A stretch of DNA of 64,000 bases, taken from contig CAIRYG010000012.1 in the NCBI GenBank assembly GCA_903882745.1, positions 62,001-126,000 on the forward strand, given 5' to 3'. Shown piece after piece: positions 55,673-64,000 of this stretch. This stretch comes from an uncultured Gemmatimonadota bacterium. GTDB taxonomy: Bacteria > Gemmatimonadota > Gemmatimonadetes > Gemmatimonadales > Gemmatimonadaceae. The position numbers were made by a program, and so were the translations under genes. Each line of letters begins with the position of its first letter. Position 1 is the first letter of the stretch. The notes under the pieces were generated by a model, which did no database searches, was not told the DNA's origin, and saw only the letters and a list, made by a program, of their open reading frames with translations.

Positions 55673-56046
55673 TACCGCACCTCGCCTTCGAGAATCGTCA
55701 GAATATCACGCAACTCGGCCTCAATCGACTGCACCGTCTGCAGGTCCATGCCCACGCGCGCCGCCGACTTCAGTTCACCCGACTTCCGGAACTCATCCAA
55801 CTTCTGCCGCGCCCCGTCAATCGTGTACTTGTCCGAGTACAGCAGATGCTTCACCAACTGAATCATCTCAATCTCGCGCCGCTGATACACGCGATTGCCC
55901 GAACGGTTCTTGGCAGGGCTCAGAAACTTGAACTGACTTTCCCAATAGCGGAGCACGTGTGGCTTGAGCTCCGTCAACTCACACACGTCGCCGATCGAGT
56001 AGAACTCCTGGACAGGTTCTGGGCGATCGCCCGGACGAGCGCCCAT
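55672..56046 (-). CDS. MerR family transcriptional regulator
   Basis: A 124-residue regulator: winged HTH FYSIGDVCELTELKPHVLRYWESQFKFLSP (about 15-44), NRSGNRVYQRREIEMIQLVKHLLY, then a dimerisation helix. It has no metal-binding Cys set. This short type occurs widely near translation and envelope genes. Target unknown. Overlaps gpsA and surE by 1 nt. Confidence 0.9.
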   Translation of the reverse strand: MGARPGDRPEPVQEFYSIGDVCELTELKPHVLRYWESQFKFLSPAKNRSGNRVYQRREIEMIQLVKHLLYSDKYTIDGARQKLDEFRKSGELKSAARVGMDLQTVQSIEAELRDILTILEGEVR

Positions 56047-57038
56047 CAGTCCTGCTCTCCGCGGAGATCGCGCTGCATCAGTTCAACCAGGGCCCAACGC
56101 GCGGGCTGCCGCTCAAACAGGACGCGGTGCACCGCACTCACGATTGGCATCTCGACCCCCTCACGCGCCGCCAACGCACGAGCGCTCTCCGTTGTCGTCA
56201 CGCCTTCAGCTACGGTGTCGCGCACGGCGAGGATATCCTGCAACGCCGCGCCGCGACCGAGCTCAAGCCCGACCGCGCGGTTACGACTCAATGAGCCCGT
56301 GCAGGTCAGCACGAGATCGCCGACGCCGGCAAGTCCCGCGAAGGTTGCCGGACTCGCGCCAAGCTTCGCCCCGAGTCGCATCATCTCGGCGAGTCCGCGG
56401 GTGATCAACGCCGCACGCGCATTGAATCCGAGGTTCAGGCCGTCTGCAATACCCGTGGCGACCGCCATGACGTTCTTGAGGGCGCCGGCCAGCTCCACGC
56501 CAATGACATCGTCATGCGTGTAGACACGAAACGACGGAGCACTGAAGATTTGCTGGGCTCGCTGCGCAGCCGCTGGATCGAGGCTCGCGGCTACAACGGC
56601 CGTGGGCTGCCCCGCAGCAACTTCCGCCGCGAAGCTCGGCCCCGACAAGCCGACGACGGACCGACCTGGCACCTCCTCGCTCACCACCTCGGTCATGAGC
56701 GACAGCCGCCCCGGCTCAATCCCCTTCGTAGCCACCACGAGCGTCGCGCTGGGTGCGATGAACTCCTTCATGGAAGCCGCAACGCTGCGCAACACATGGC
56801 TCGGCGCGGCAAACACCACAATTTCGGCACCGTCGACGGCGACTTTCGGATCGTTCGTGGCTCGGAGTTCAGGATTGAGCGACACGCCGCTCAAGAAGCG
56901 CCGGTTTTCGTGGCCGCTGTTAATCGCATGCGCCACGTCGCGCTCGTGCGCCCAGAGCATGACCTGATGCCCGTTATCGGCGAGCAGATTCGCGAGCGCT
57001 GTACCCCAAGCGCCGGCGCCAATTACGGCACAGTTCAC
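56046..57038 (-). CDS. gpsA: Glycerol-3-phosphate dehydrogenase [NAD(P)+]
   Basis: A 330-residue enzyme that makes sn-glycerol-3-phosphate, the acceptor used by PlsY. Rossmann loop CAVIGAGAWGTALANLL, KGIEPG, LSGPSFAAEVAAGQPTAVV and the catalytic ELAGALKNVMAVATGIADGL are clear. ATGA overlap with plsY. Confidence 0.96.
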   Translation of the reverse strand: MNCAVIGAGAWGTALANLLADNGHQVMLWAHERDVAHAINSGHENRRFLSGVSLNPELRATNDPKVAVDGAEIVVFAAPSHVLRSVAASMKEFIAPSATLVVATKGIEPGRLSLMTEVVSEEVPGRSVVGLSGPSFAAEVAAGQPTAVVAASLDPAAAQRAQQIFSAPSFRVYTHDDVIGVELAGALKNVMAVATGIADGLNLGFNARAALITRGLAEMMRLGAKLGASPATFAGLAGVGDLVLTCTGSLSRNRAVGLELGRGAALQDILAVRDTVAEGVTTTESARALAAREGVEMPIVSAVHRVLFERQPARWALVELMQRDLRGEQD

Positions 57039-57670
57039 GAACGACCTCCAGCTTTCTTCTTGCCGAAAACGCGCCCTTCAGTGCCCGCGCGAAGGCGCGA
57101 GATGTTGGCGCGATGCGTCCACCAAACAAACACACCAACAACAAGCGCGGTGTACAAGACAGGTGACGCTCCCCGATCAAACCAGACCCACAGGGGGAAC
57201 AGCGTCGCCGCGGTGAGCGACCCAACCGACACATAGCCCGAGAGCACGGAGGTCAGCGCGAACACCGCGAACGTGCCGAGCAACGGCCCCGGAATCACGG
57301 CCAGAAAGATTCCCGCAGCGGTCGCCACACCCTTCCCGCCTCCTTTCCACATGAGGAAGATCGGCTTGGCGTGGCCAACGATTGCCATCACCCCGTACGC
57401 CAGCGCCCACCACGTGGCTGAGTCCGTTACGGGAGCTCCAACACCAAGAAGGCGCGGGAGCCAGTAGACTGGCACCGCGCCTTTGGTGATATCCAACAAC
57501 ATCACCGACACCCCCGCGGGAGCGCCGAGGGTACGGAACACATTGGTGGCCCCGAGATTCCCCGAGCCAACCGTTCGCAGATCAATCCCCTTCATGAGTC
57601 GTCCCGCGAGGTACGCAAACGGGATAGACCCTGCCAGATAGGCGATGACGAGGCCGATCAACGGGCTCAT
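57035..57670 (-). CDS. plsY: Glycerol-3-phosphate acyltransferase PlsY
   Basis: A 211-residue membrane acyltransferase using the acyl-phosphate made by PlsX. Motifs GSIPFAYLAGRL, GSGNLGATNVFRTLG, LDITKGAVPVYW and KGGGKGVATAAG are the four PlsY loops. It is adjacent to gpsA, its acceptor supplier. The C-terminus is a basic tail. Confidence 0.95.
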   Translation of the reverse strand: MSPLIGLVIAYLAGSIPFAYLAGRLMKGIDLRTVGSGNLGATNVFRTLGAPAGVSVMLLDITKGAVPVYWLPRLLGVGAPVTDSATWWALAYGVMAIVGHAKPIFLMWKGGGKGVATAAGIFLAVIPGPLLGTFAVFALTSVLSGYVSVGSLTAATLFPLWVWFDRGASPVLYTALVVGVFVWWTHRANISRLRAGTEGRVFGKKKAGGRS

Positions 57671-58983
57671 TGCTTCTCGGACTTCCGGCGGAGAATGATG
57701 CGCAACGGATTTCCCGTGAATCCCCAGAACTCGCGGAACCCATTGTGCAGGTAGCGCACATAGTGCTCCTGCAGCTTGTCCGGATTGTTGCCAAACACGG
57801 CGATCGTCGGCGGGTTCGTCTCCACCTGCGTCGCATAGTTGAGCTTGATCTCGTGCCCAGCTGCCTGCGGCGGCTGACGGCGCGCCAGCAGCTGCTGCAG
57901 CGCGTCATTGACCTGCGACGTGCTGATGCGCTTGTGGCGTTCCGCGTCCACGGTCTGAATCAAATCCAGCACCTTGGTGACACGCATACCCGTGAGCGCT
58001 GAGGTGAACACGAACGGCACGAAGCGCAGATATGGCGCCTTTTCCGCGCACTCCTTCTCGAACTTGGCGGCGGTCTTGTCGTCCTTCTCCTTCAGGTCCC
58101 ACTTATTCACGACCATGATCAGCCCACGGCCCGCTTCCCACGCGAGCGTCGCAATCTTGAGGTCCTGATTGTGGAGCCCTTCGGTCGCATCGATCATCAG
58201 GATGCAGATATCCGAACGGTCGATCGCGCGGCGCGTTCGGAGCGCCGAATAAAACTCGATACCATCGTCGATGCGTGCCTGACGGCGAAGCCCGGCCGTG
58301 TCGACGAAAATCATCTCGCGCCCGTGGTACGTGAACGGCGTATCGATCGCATCGCGCGTCGTGCCGGCGATCTCTGACACCACGAGTCGCTCGGCGCCCA
58401 ACAACTTGTTGATGAAGCTGGACTTGCCCACATTCGGGCGCCCGATCACCGACACGCGGAGCAGTTCCTTGAGCTCATCCGGATGCGGCGCCGGCAACAT
58501 CTTTACGAGCTCGTCGAGCAGATCGCCCGACATTTTACCATTCGTCGCCGACACGGGGTGTGGATCCCCCGCTCCGAGCTTGTAGAACTCGTAGTAGTCT
58601 GTTGTGCGCGGATCATCGACCTTATTGGCCACGACCATCCACGGCTTTCCAGAGTTGCGCAGTAACTCCGCAACGCGGGCATCCGAGGGGTGCACACCGA
58701 CCTGCGAATCCAGCACGAGGAGCAGCAGGTCCGCCTCATCAATGGCCTGTTTCACCTGCTTGCGAATCTCCAGGTCCATCGGAAGCGTGGAATCCTCACG
58801 GAGACCACCGGTGTCGACGAGCCAAAACGCGCGTCCATTCCACTCCGCACGCGTGAAGTGACGGTCACGGGTCGTGCCCGGCTCATCGCTCACAATCGCG
58901 GTATCATGCCCGACAATGCGGTTAAACAGCGACGACTTGCCCACATTGGGGCGGCCGATCAGTGCAACGACGGGAAGACTCAT
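57667..58983 (-). CDS. der: GTPase Der (EngA)
   Basis: A 438-residue ribosome-assembly GTPase with two G domains: [14 protein letters not shown] / DEPGTTRD / DTGG / NKVD near 1-170 and [14 protein letters not shown] / AGTTRD / DTAGLRR / NKWDL near 180-350, then a KH-like C-terminus ([23 protein letters not shown]). ATG 58983 is chosen over the track start seven codons upstream, which overlaps the DUF512 gene. Confidence 0.97.
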   Translation of the reverse strand: MSLPVVALIGRPNVGKSSLFNRIVGHDTAIVSDEPGTTRDRHFTRAEWNGRAFWLVDTGGLREDSTLPMDLEIRKQVKQAIDEADLLLLVLDSQVGVHPSDARVAELLRNSGKPWMVVANKVDDPRTTDYYEFYKLGAGDPHPVSATNGKMSGDLLDELVKMLPAPHPDELKELLRVSVIGRPNVGKSSFINKLLGAERLVVSEIAGTTRDAIDTPFTYHGREMIFVDTAGLRRQARIDDGIEFYSALRTRRAIDRSDICILMIDATEGLHNQDLKIATLAWEAGRGLIMVVNKWDLKEKDDKTAAKFEKECAEKAPYLRFVPFVFTSALTGMRVTKVLDLIQTVDAERHKRISTSQVNDALQQLLARRQPPQAAGHEIKLNYATQVETNPPTIAVFGNNPDKLQEHYVRYLHNGFREFWGFTGNPLRIILRRKSEKQ

Positions 58984-60281
58984 ACAGCCTCCGAGACGGC
59001 GCACATCGGGGAGCCTTCAAGTTCGAGCACGTCAATAAAATCGTACGATGGATAGACAGGCATATTGCATTCCTCGCGCACTGCCACGAACGCCGAATCG
59101 TCGAGGAAGAGGCCGTTTTCGTTGATGGACTCGGCTGGGATCAATGCCAGGTCGAGGTCCGTCCGATGCGCGAGTGCGCGCCGGATATCGGCGCCGACCA
59201 AGAGGCCGGCGGTTGTAGTCGTAGGACCGAAGAGCGAGTTCTCGGTCGGAATCAGCTCGAACGTCGCGCCGGTCGCGGCCGCGAGCTGTTCGAGCAACGG
59301 CGGCATCAGCGGCGCCATCGAGGTTCCGGTGACGACGCCAATCTTTTTGCCGTCCAGACGCGGGAGCCGCTCGACGCCTTCCGCGATGCGGCGCCGGAGC
59401 GTCGCGATGGAACCAATGCCGTTCTCAATCTGCGCAAAGTCGTCGTAGAACTCAGCATCCGGCAGCTCGCGACCCGCCAACAGATACAACTCATCGGAAC
59501 CATAGACCCAGGTGAAGCCGCGCTCCGCACGCGCCTTCTCGGCCCAGCGTTCCGCGACGGCGAGCAATGCCGTCGCGTTCGCCACGTTCATCGACTCGCC
59601 GGTGTACAGATGCGAGAACTGCGTCAGCCCAACCGGCACGAGCGCAACGGTCAGGCAGGCCTCGCCCAAGTTCCAGAGATCGGTGAGCGACTGCTCGAGC
59701 ACCTCGCCGTCATTGAGCCCCGGCACCACGACCATCTGACCGTGGAACTGGATCCCGCCATCGGTGAGCCGCGTGAGCTGCTCAATAATGTTGGGAACTC
59801 GCGGGTTGTTCAGCAGCTTCTTGCGTGCTTCCCACGGCGTCGCGTGGACCGAGACGTACAACGGCGAGAGCCGGTACTCGAGAATCCGCTCGAAATCGTG
59901 CTCGCGAAGATTCGACAGCGTCGCGAAATTTCCGTAGGCAAACGACAAGCGGTAGTCGTCGTCGCGAATGTACAGCGGCCGACGGAGCCCCTTCGGTAGT
60001 CCCTCGACAAAACAGAACTCACACCGGTTCGCGCAGCGACGCACCGTGGGTGGCTCAAGCTCAAGCCCAAACGGCTCATCTTCCGGGCGCTCCACGTCAA
60101 AAATGACGAGCTCGCCCGACGGGAACTTGGCTTCGATTTCGAGGGCATCAACGGCGGTCAGGAACTCCCAATCGAGGAAGTCCACGAGGGCGCGCCCGTT
60201 GACGGAAATGAGCTCCGTTCCGGCGACGATGCCCAGCTCGGCAGCAATGCTATCGGGCTGAACCCGCGCGACCCTTACCAT
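58980..60281 (-). CDS. DUF512 radical SAM/PDZ protein
   Basis: A 433-residue protein: PDZ-like start ([29 protein letters not shown], about 10-40), a CX3CX2C cluster motif (C83, C87, C90 in [21 protein letters not shown]), a radical-SAM core and a C-terminal DUF512 domain. This architecture is known from Clostridia and Cyanobacteria and often sits next to der; its reaction is unknown as far as I know. ATGA overlap with der. Confidence 0.88.
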   Translation of the reverse strand: MVRVARVQPDSIAAELGIVAGTELISVNGRALVDFLDWEFLTAVDALEIEAKFPSGELVIFDVERPEDEPFGLELEPPTVRRCANRCEFCFVEGLPKGLRRPLYIRDDDYRLSFAYGNFATLSNLREHDFERILEYRLSPLYVSVHATPWEARKKLLNNPRVPNIIEQLTRLTDGGIQFHGQMVVVPGLNDGEVLEQSLTDLWNLGEACLTVALVPVGLTQFSHLYTGESMNVANATALLAVAERWAEKARAERGFTWVYGSDELYLLAGRELPDAEFYDDFAQIENGIGSIATLRRRIAEGVERLPRLDGKKIGVVTGTSMAPLMPPLLEQLAAATGATFELIPTENSLFGPTTTTAGLLVGADIRRALAHRTDLDLALIPAESINENGLFLDDSAFVAVREECNMPVYPSYDFIDVLELEGSPMCAVSEAV

Positions 60282-60315
60282 AGTTGATGTAAGTTATCAA
60301 CATTGGCACCGGAAA

Positions 60316-61497
60316 TCAATCAGAAACAATGACTTCCGAGCGTCGTACCACCTCTGCCAAGACCTCGGCGGCCGTACGCCCCGTTGCCGCCACGACTCGC
60401 GCGACGTCGTCGAACTCCGGTTTGATCCGCTCGCCACCACCGGGAAGGCTAACCGTTTTCGTGGTTATCACCTGCCCAAAGACTTCGACGGTGCCGATGC
60501 GACGATCCAAGGCGCGACGCTGGACTTCTGAGCGGCGCACACCGATCGTCGTGCTCTCCCGCAGGAGCAAGTCCTCCAAACGGCTGCTATCTGACGGGGT
60601 GCAGAGCACCTCCAACCGAACCCCGGGGCGACCCTTCTTCATCAGCGTTTGGAGGATCGTGACATCCAGGGCGCCGGCCGTGCGGAGGGCGTCTGCGGCT
60701 GCGGCCACATACTCCCCAGAGAGATCGTCCAGATCCGCCGCGAGCAGATGCAAGGTCTCATGTGCTGCGGCCACGCCCTGCACCTCCGCCAGCGTGATCC
60801 GGAGCGCGTTCGCGCGCCCCTGGAAGTCCTTGGTCCCTGCCCCGTATCCGCTCTTGCGCGGACGATACTCGGCAGGCGGCGCGCCGCTCGAGAGCACCCG
60901 CAGGAGCGCCGCGCCGGTGGGTGTGGTGAGCTCCCCGCTATTCTCTGGGCCCGGACGGACCGCCAGCCCCTCAAGGAGTCGCAGCGTGGCGGGTGCGGGC
61001 ACCGCCAGCCGCCCATGGGCCGCGTCGATAAAGCCGTCGCCCATCGCGATCGTAGTGTTGTACACCTTCTCGACCCCGAGAAGATGCAGCCCCCAAACGC
61101 TGCCGACCACATCGAGAATTGCATCCACCGCCCCAACCTCGTGCAGATGCACCTTCTCGAGGGTGGTGCCGTGGATTGAGGCTTCGACCGTCGTGACGGC
61201 CTCGAACACCAGCATGGCGCGCTCCTTGACCAGCGCGGGAGCTGGCGACGCATCGACAATCGCCTTGATATGCTTGAGATGGCGACCGTGCGGCTGGGGC
61301 GGGATATCAAAATCCACCTTCCAGCCCGCAATCTCTCCGCGCTTCACACGCTCGAGCCGCACCGAAACCCCGTCGAGCTTGAGGGTCGCTGGCAGCGCCT
61401 TGAGCCATTCGGGGTCGAGTCCGAGGTCGAGGAGTGCGCCGAGCGTCATGTCGCCGGCGATTCCCGAGAAGGGGTCGAAGATCGCGATGTTGGTCAT
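60316..61497 (-). CDS. larC: Nickel-pincer cofactor biosynthesis protein LarC
   Basis: A 393-residue LarC/UPF0272 protein that inserts nickel in the pincer cofactor of lactate racemase-type enzymes. IAIFDPFSGIAGDMTLGALLDLG, KVHLHEVGAVDAILDVVG, ELTTPTGAALLRVL and KSGYGAGTKDF are characteristic. Unlike some lactobacilli, it is one unbroken frame. ATG 61497 lies 6 nt from a TATATT box; the track start lies upstream of that box. larA, larB and larE are absent here. Confidence 0.9.
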   Translation of the reverse strand: MTNIAIFDPFSGIAGDMTLGALLDLGLDPEWLKALPATLKLDGVSVRLERVKRGEIAGWKVDFDIPPQPHGRHLKHIKAIVDASPAPALVKERAMLVFEAVTTVEASIHGTTLEKVHLHEVGAVDAILDVVGSVWGLHLLGVEKVYNTTIAMGDGFIDAAHGRLAVPAPATLRLLEGLAVRPGPENSGELTTPTGAALLRVLSSGAPPAEYRPRKSGYGAGTKDFQGRANALRITLAEVQGVAAAHETLHLLAADLDDLSGEYVAAAADALRTAGALDVTILQTLMKKGRPGVRLEVLCTPSDSSRLEDLLLRESTTIGVRRSEVQRRALDRRIGTVEVFGQVITTKTVSLPGGGERIKPEFDDVARVVAATGRTAAEVLAEVVRRSEVIVSD

Positions 61498-61503
61498 AGT
61501 GTG

Positions 61504-61509
61504 AATATA
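61504..61509 (-). promoter_or_regulatory. -10 box for larC, probably leaderless
   Basis: TATATT on the minus strand ends 6 nt before the larC ATG. Upstream is the thrC-larC hairpin, whose loop reads AGTTG on this strand (possible TTGGCC -35, 15-nt spacer). Confidence 0.55.
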
Positions 61510-61514
61510 AACAT

Positions 61515-61545
61515 CGCGGGGCCCGGCCAACTGCCGAGCCCCGCG
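61515..61545 (-). terminator. Hairpin between thrC and larC
   Basis: CGCGGGGC (61515-61522) and GCCCCGCG (61538-61545), with inner GGC/GCC, form a strong stem. It lies 20 nt after the thrC stop. No T-run before the larC -10 box, apart from GTTTATATT. Confidence 0.65.
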
Positions 61546-61564
61546 ACATTTCTGTCACACTGAC

Positions 61565-62710
61565 CTACCAGCGGTACGACGCCCCTGATCCCGTGTTGAA
61601 TACCACGATCTCGGCGTCCGGCTTCACGAGTCCGGCGAGGACCATCTTGCGGGCGACTTCGAGTCCGCACCCACCCTCGGGCGCTGCATCGATGCCACTG
61701 ACCGATGCCAGCCGGAAGGTTCCGCGACGAATCTCCTCTTCGTCACAGGCGAAGGCGCCACCATTGCTCTCGCGGAGTGTGCGGAGCGTCAGGCGATCAC
61801 CCAGTGGCCCCGGCACGCGCAGCCCGCTCGCATGCGTCGTCGGATTCTCCCATGGCGTCGCCTTCTCGGCGCCCTCGTGAAAGGCACGGACCAGCGGCTG
61901 ACAGCCACTGGCCTGGGCAATCACCATCTTCGGCCGGCGGGTATCCGCTTCGAGCCATCCCCAATCCACCATCTCGTTGATGGCTTTCCAGATGCCGATC
62001 GTGCCTTCGCCACCGCCCGTCGGGTAGACGATCGCGTCTGGGAGACGCCAGCCGAGCTGTTCAGCGACTTCATAGCCCATTGTCTTCATTCCCTCCACAC
62101 GGTACGGCTCGCGAACGGTGGCGACGTTGAAGTAGCCACTCTCCTTCGCAAACTGCATCGTCGCCTTCCCCGCGTCGCCAATGTGACCTTCCACAAGATG
62201 GAGTTCCGCGCCATAGGCACGAATGCTGCCGAGGATCGGCGGGGGTGTTGTGGCCGGCGCGTAGACGCGGGCTGGCATACGTGCGGCCGCAGCATAGGCG
62301 GCAAGCGCGATGCCGGCGTTTCCGGCGGTTGGGACGCACACGCCGGGGAGTCCGAGCGCCTTCGCGCGCGTGATGGCCATGGAGAGACCACGAGCCTTGA
62401 AGCTCGCGGTTGGGTTGAGCCCCTCGTCCTTGATCCAGAGGCGACCCACTCCGACGTCCTTCGCAAGCTCGGGGAGTTCGGTGAGCGCCGTCATGCCCTC
62501 ACCGCGATTCGTGCGCACCTCGCCGTCGTTGATCGGCAACGCCGCCGCGTAGCGCCACATGTCGGGCTCAGTGCCGATCTCTGATCTGCGGACGGAGGCG
62601 ACCTTCACCATGAGCGGTTGACCACAGTCAGGACACAGCGAGGCCAAGCGATCGCCGGGTACGGTATAGGCGCACGCGGAACAATGGAGCGTCCAGGAAG
62701 AGGCAGTCAC
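61565..62710 (-). CDS. thrC: Threonine synthase
   Basis: A 381-residue PLP enzyme converting O-phosphohomoserine to threonine. An N-terminal zinc ribbon (C10, C13, C26, C29) precedes the fold-II core with PLP lysine K105 in NPTASFKARG, PTAGNAGIALAAYAA and PTGGGEGTIGIWKA. The zinc-ribbon, short form is usual in many non-enteric bacteria. GTGA overlap with uvrC. Confidence 0.92.
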   Translation of the reverse strand: MTASSWTLHCSACAYTVPGDRLASLCPDCGQPLMVKVASVRRSEIGTEPDMWRYAAALPINDGEVRTNRGEGMTALTELPELAKDVGVGRLWIKDEGLNPTASFKARGLSMAITRAKALGLPGVCVPTAGNAGIALAAYAAAARMPARVYAPATTPPPILGSIRAYGAELHLVEGHIGDAGKATMQFAKESGYFNVATVREPYRVEGMKTMGYEVAEQLGWRLPDAIVYPTGGGEGTIGIWKAINEMVDWGWLEADTRRPKMVIAQASGCQPLVRAFHEGAEKATPWENPTTHASGLRVPGPLGDRLTLRTLRESNGGAFACDEEEIRRGTFRLASVSGIDAAPEGGCGLEVARKMVLAGLVKPDAEIVVFNTGSGASYRW

Positions 62711-64000
62711 GAGACGTGAGGTTCGGGTGTCGGTACAGGAGGAGCATCGGATACGGCTGGTGCCGTTGGATCTGAAGCTTTCAACGCATCAAGCATCTTC
62801 TGTGCTGAACGCGTCGACCACCCCGGGAGTTCTGCGACCGCTTCGGGGGTGGCATCACGGATCCCTTGAATCGATCCGAAGTGCGAGAGCAACTCGCGGC
62901 GCTTCACGGGGCCAACACCGGGAATTTTCAACAACTCTGACGTAACGGTGCGCAGGGTGCGCCGTTTCCGATTATAGCCAACCGCGGTGCGATGTGCTTC
63001 GTCGCGCGCCTGTTGGAGCAACCGGAGGGCCGGGGATCGTCGGGGCAATCGCAGCGATTCGGACCGGCCAGGCATGAACACTTCCTCGTCTTTCTTTGCG
63101 AGTGAAATGAGCGGATGCTTTTCCAGGCCAAGCTCCGTGAGTGCCGCGAGCGCGGCACTGAGCTGCCCCTTCCCACCGTCAATCACGATCAGGTCCGGGA
63201 GTGGCTTTGATTCTTCGAGGCGGCGGCGGAAGAATCGATGCACCACTTCGCGCATTGAGGCAAAGTCGTCGGGGCCATGCGCCTCGTCCACACTTTTGAC
63301 GCGCATCGTCCGGTACTCGCTCCGCTTCGGCCGTCCGTTCTCGAACCACACAATAGACCCCACGTTGTCCTTACCCTGCGCGGTCGACATGTCAAAACAG
63401 ACGAGCGAGCGCGGAATCTTCTGCAATCCGAGCTCGCGGCCGAGTTCGTACACCGGGTCAGCCGCACGTTCGTCGACCTCGACACCGGCGAGCTTGAACT
63501 CCTCAAGCAGGTGACGCGCATTCTGCTCGGCGAGATCAATAAGCTCGCGACGTGAACCACGCTGCGGAATGAGGACCGACGTGCCAGGGATCGTCTCCTC
63601 AAACACTGGGCGATCTTCGAAATCGAAGGGGAGGAGCAGTTCGCGTCCGCGCTCGGTCGCACCGATGTAACTACTCGCCAGATACGCACCGAGGACGGCG
63701 GCGTCGGGCTCGTCCTCCACGTGCTCGAGAAACCGATGATCGCGTCCGAGCAACTTGCCACCGCGAATGCGAATGATCGTCACGCAGGCATCTTCCCCAT
63801 CGCGCGCATATCCCACGACATCGCGTTCGCCGCCTTCGACGTCAAGAATGACCGTGGGCTCCTCCATCTTCTGCAGATGCACCAACGCATCGCGCAGTTC
63901 GGCGGCACGCTCAAACTGCATGGCATCTGAGGCCGCCGACATCCGCTCCTTGACGCGACGCACGACCTCGTCGGTGCGGCCGTCGAGAAAGACGACCACT
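62707..64000 (-). CDS. uvrC: UvrABC system protein C, C-terminal part (cut by window edge)
   Basis: About 430 residues are present; the GIY-YIG nuclease domain lies beyond the right edge. Visible parts are a UVR motif (AMQFERAAELRDALVHLQKM), the UvrC-specific region, the RNase-H-like nuclease domain (VCFDMSTAQGKDNVGSIVWFENG, PDLIVIDGGKGQLSAAL) and a helix-hairpin-helix pair (LKIPGVGPVKRRELLSHFGS). It makes the dual incisions of nucleotide excision repair. It ends with a Pro-rich tail. Confidence 0.95.
   Translation of the reverse strand, partial: VVVFLDGRTDEVVRRVKERMSAASDAMQFERAAELRDALVHLQKMEEPTVILDVEGGERDVVGYARDGEDACVTIIRIRGGKLLGRDHRFLEHVEDEPDAAVLGAYLASSYIGATERGRELLLPFDFEDRPVFEETIPGTSVLIPQRGSRRELIDLAEQNARHLLEEFKLAGVEVDERAADPVYELGRELGLQKIPRSLVCFDMSTAQGKDNVGSIVWFENGRPKRSEYRTMRVKSVDEAHGPDDFASMREVVHRFFRRRLEESKPLPDLIVIDGGKGQLSAALAALTELGLEKHPLISLAKKDEEVFMPGRSESLRLPRRSPALRLLQQARDEAHRTAVGYNRKRRTLRTVTSELLKIPGVGPVKRRELLSHFGSIQGIRDATPEAVAELPGWSTRSAQKMLDALKASDPTAPAVSDAPPVPTPEPHVS

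Overview
The window is a dense, GC-rich, co-oriented chromosomal segment of a diderm bacterium. It carries Kdo/LPS-export genes (kdsB, kdsA, kdsC, kdsD, lptC, lptA, lptB), an rpoN next to lptB, a complete 14-gene complex I operon and futalosine-pathway menaquinone genes (mqnE, mqnA, mqnC). This mix, with Bacteroidetes-like long OstA proteins, best fits Gemmatimonadota or a relative. That assignment is inference; no rRNA is present to prove it.

Layout. 1-1387 (minus): an edge-truncated TRAFAC-clade 'double-GTPase' (DO-GTPase) type P-loop gene with an in-frame TGA just before its Walker A motif, downstream of dcd. 1702-16075 (plus): nuoABCDEFGHIJKLMN. 16136-20076: phosphohexomutase, sucCD, ndk. 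20185-26133: yceD-rpmF-plsX-fabH-fabD-fabG-acpP-fabF. 26136-29249: mqnE-mqnA-mqnC. 29255-31990: ispF, a DedA gene, xerD, trpG/pabA. 32156-41759: kdsB-pyrG-kdsA-kdsC-kdsD-lptC-lptA-lptB-rpoN, joined almost throughout by 4-base stop/start overlaps. 41756-47928: a five-gene polyprenyl-phosphate/envelope glycosylation cluster, then dapF.

At about 48.85 kb the gene direction flips. All genes from 1.7 to 48.7 kb are on plus and all from 49.0 to 64 kb are on minus, so the two blocks converge. In that gap is a 28-bp sequence that I align at 24/28 to the Bacillus subtilis dif site and 20/28 to the E. coli dif site, both recalled from memory. I read it as the chromosome dimer resolution site, marking the replication terminus. 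A XerC/D-type recombinase lies 18 kb away in the same window.

The minus block (right to left): uvrC (cut by the edge), thrC, larC, a PDZ/radical-SAM DUF512 gene, der, plsY, gpsA, a MerR regulator, surE, pcm, apt, tRNA-Arg(CCT), two small secreted proteins, a copA-csoR copper efflux operon under what look like two CsoR operators, and a TPR membrane protein.

A regulatory theme recurs. At several operon junctions a GC-rich hairpin is followed at once by a TATAAT/TATATT-like -10 box only 6-8 nt from the next ATG, with TTG -35 elements sometimes in the hairpin loop. This suggests fused terminator-promoters giving leaderless mRNAs. Other oddities are a His-rich loop in NuoL, a short NuoG that keeps the N7 cysteine motif, an MqnE with CX5CX2C instead of CX3CX2C, an LptB with a 160-residue N-terminal extension, and a glycosyltransferase that appears to start at CTG.
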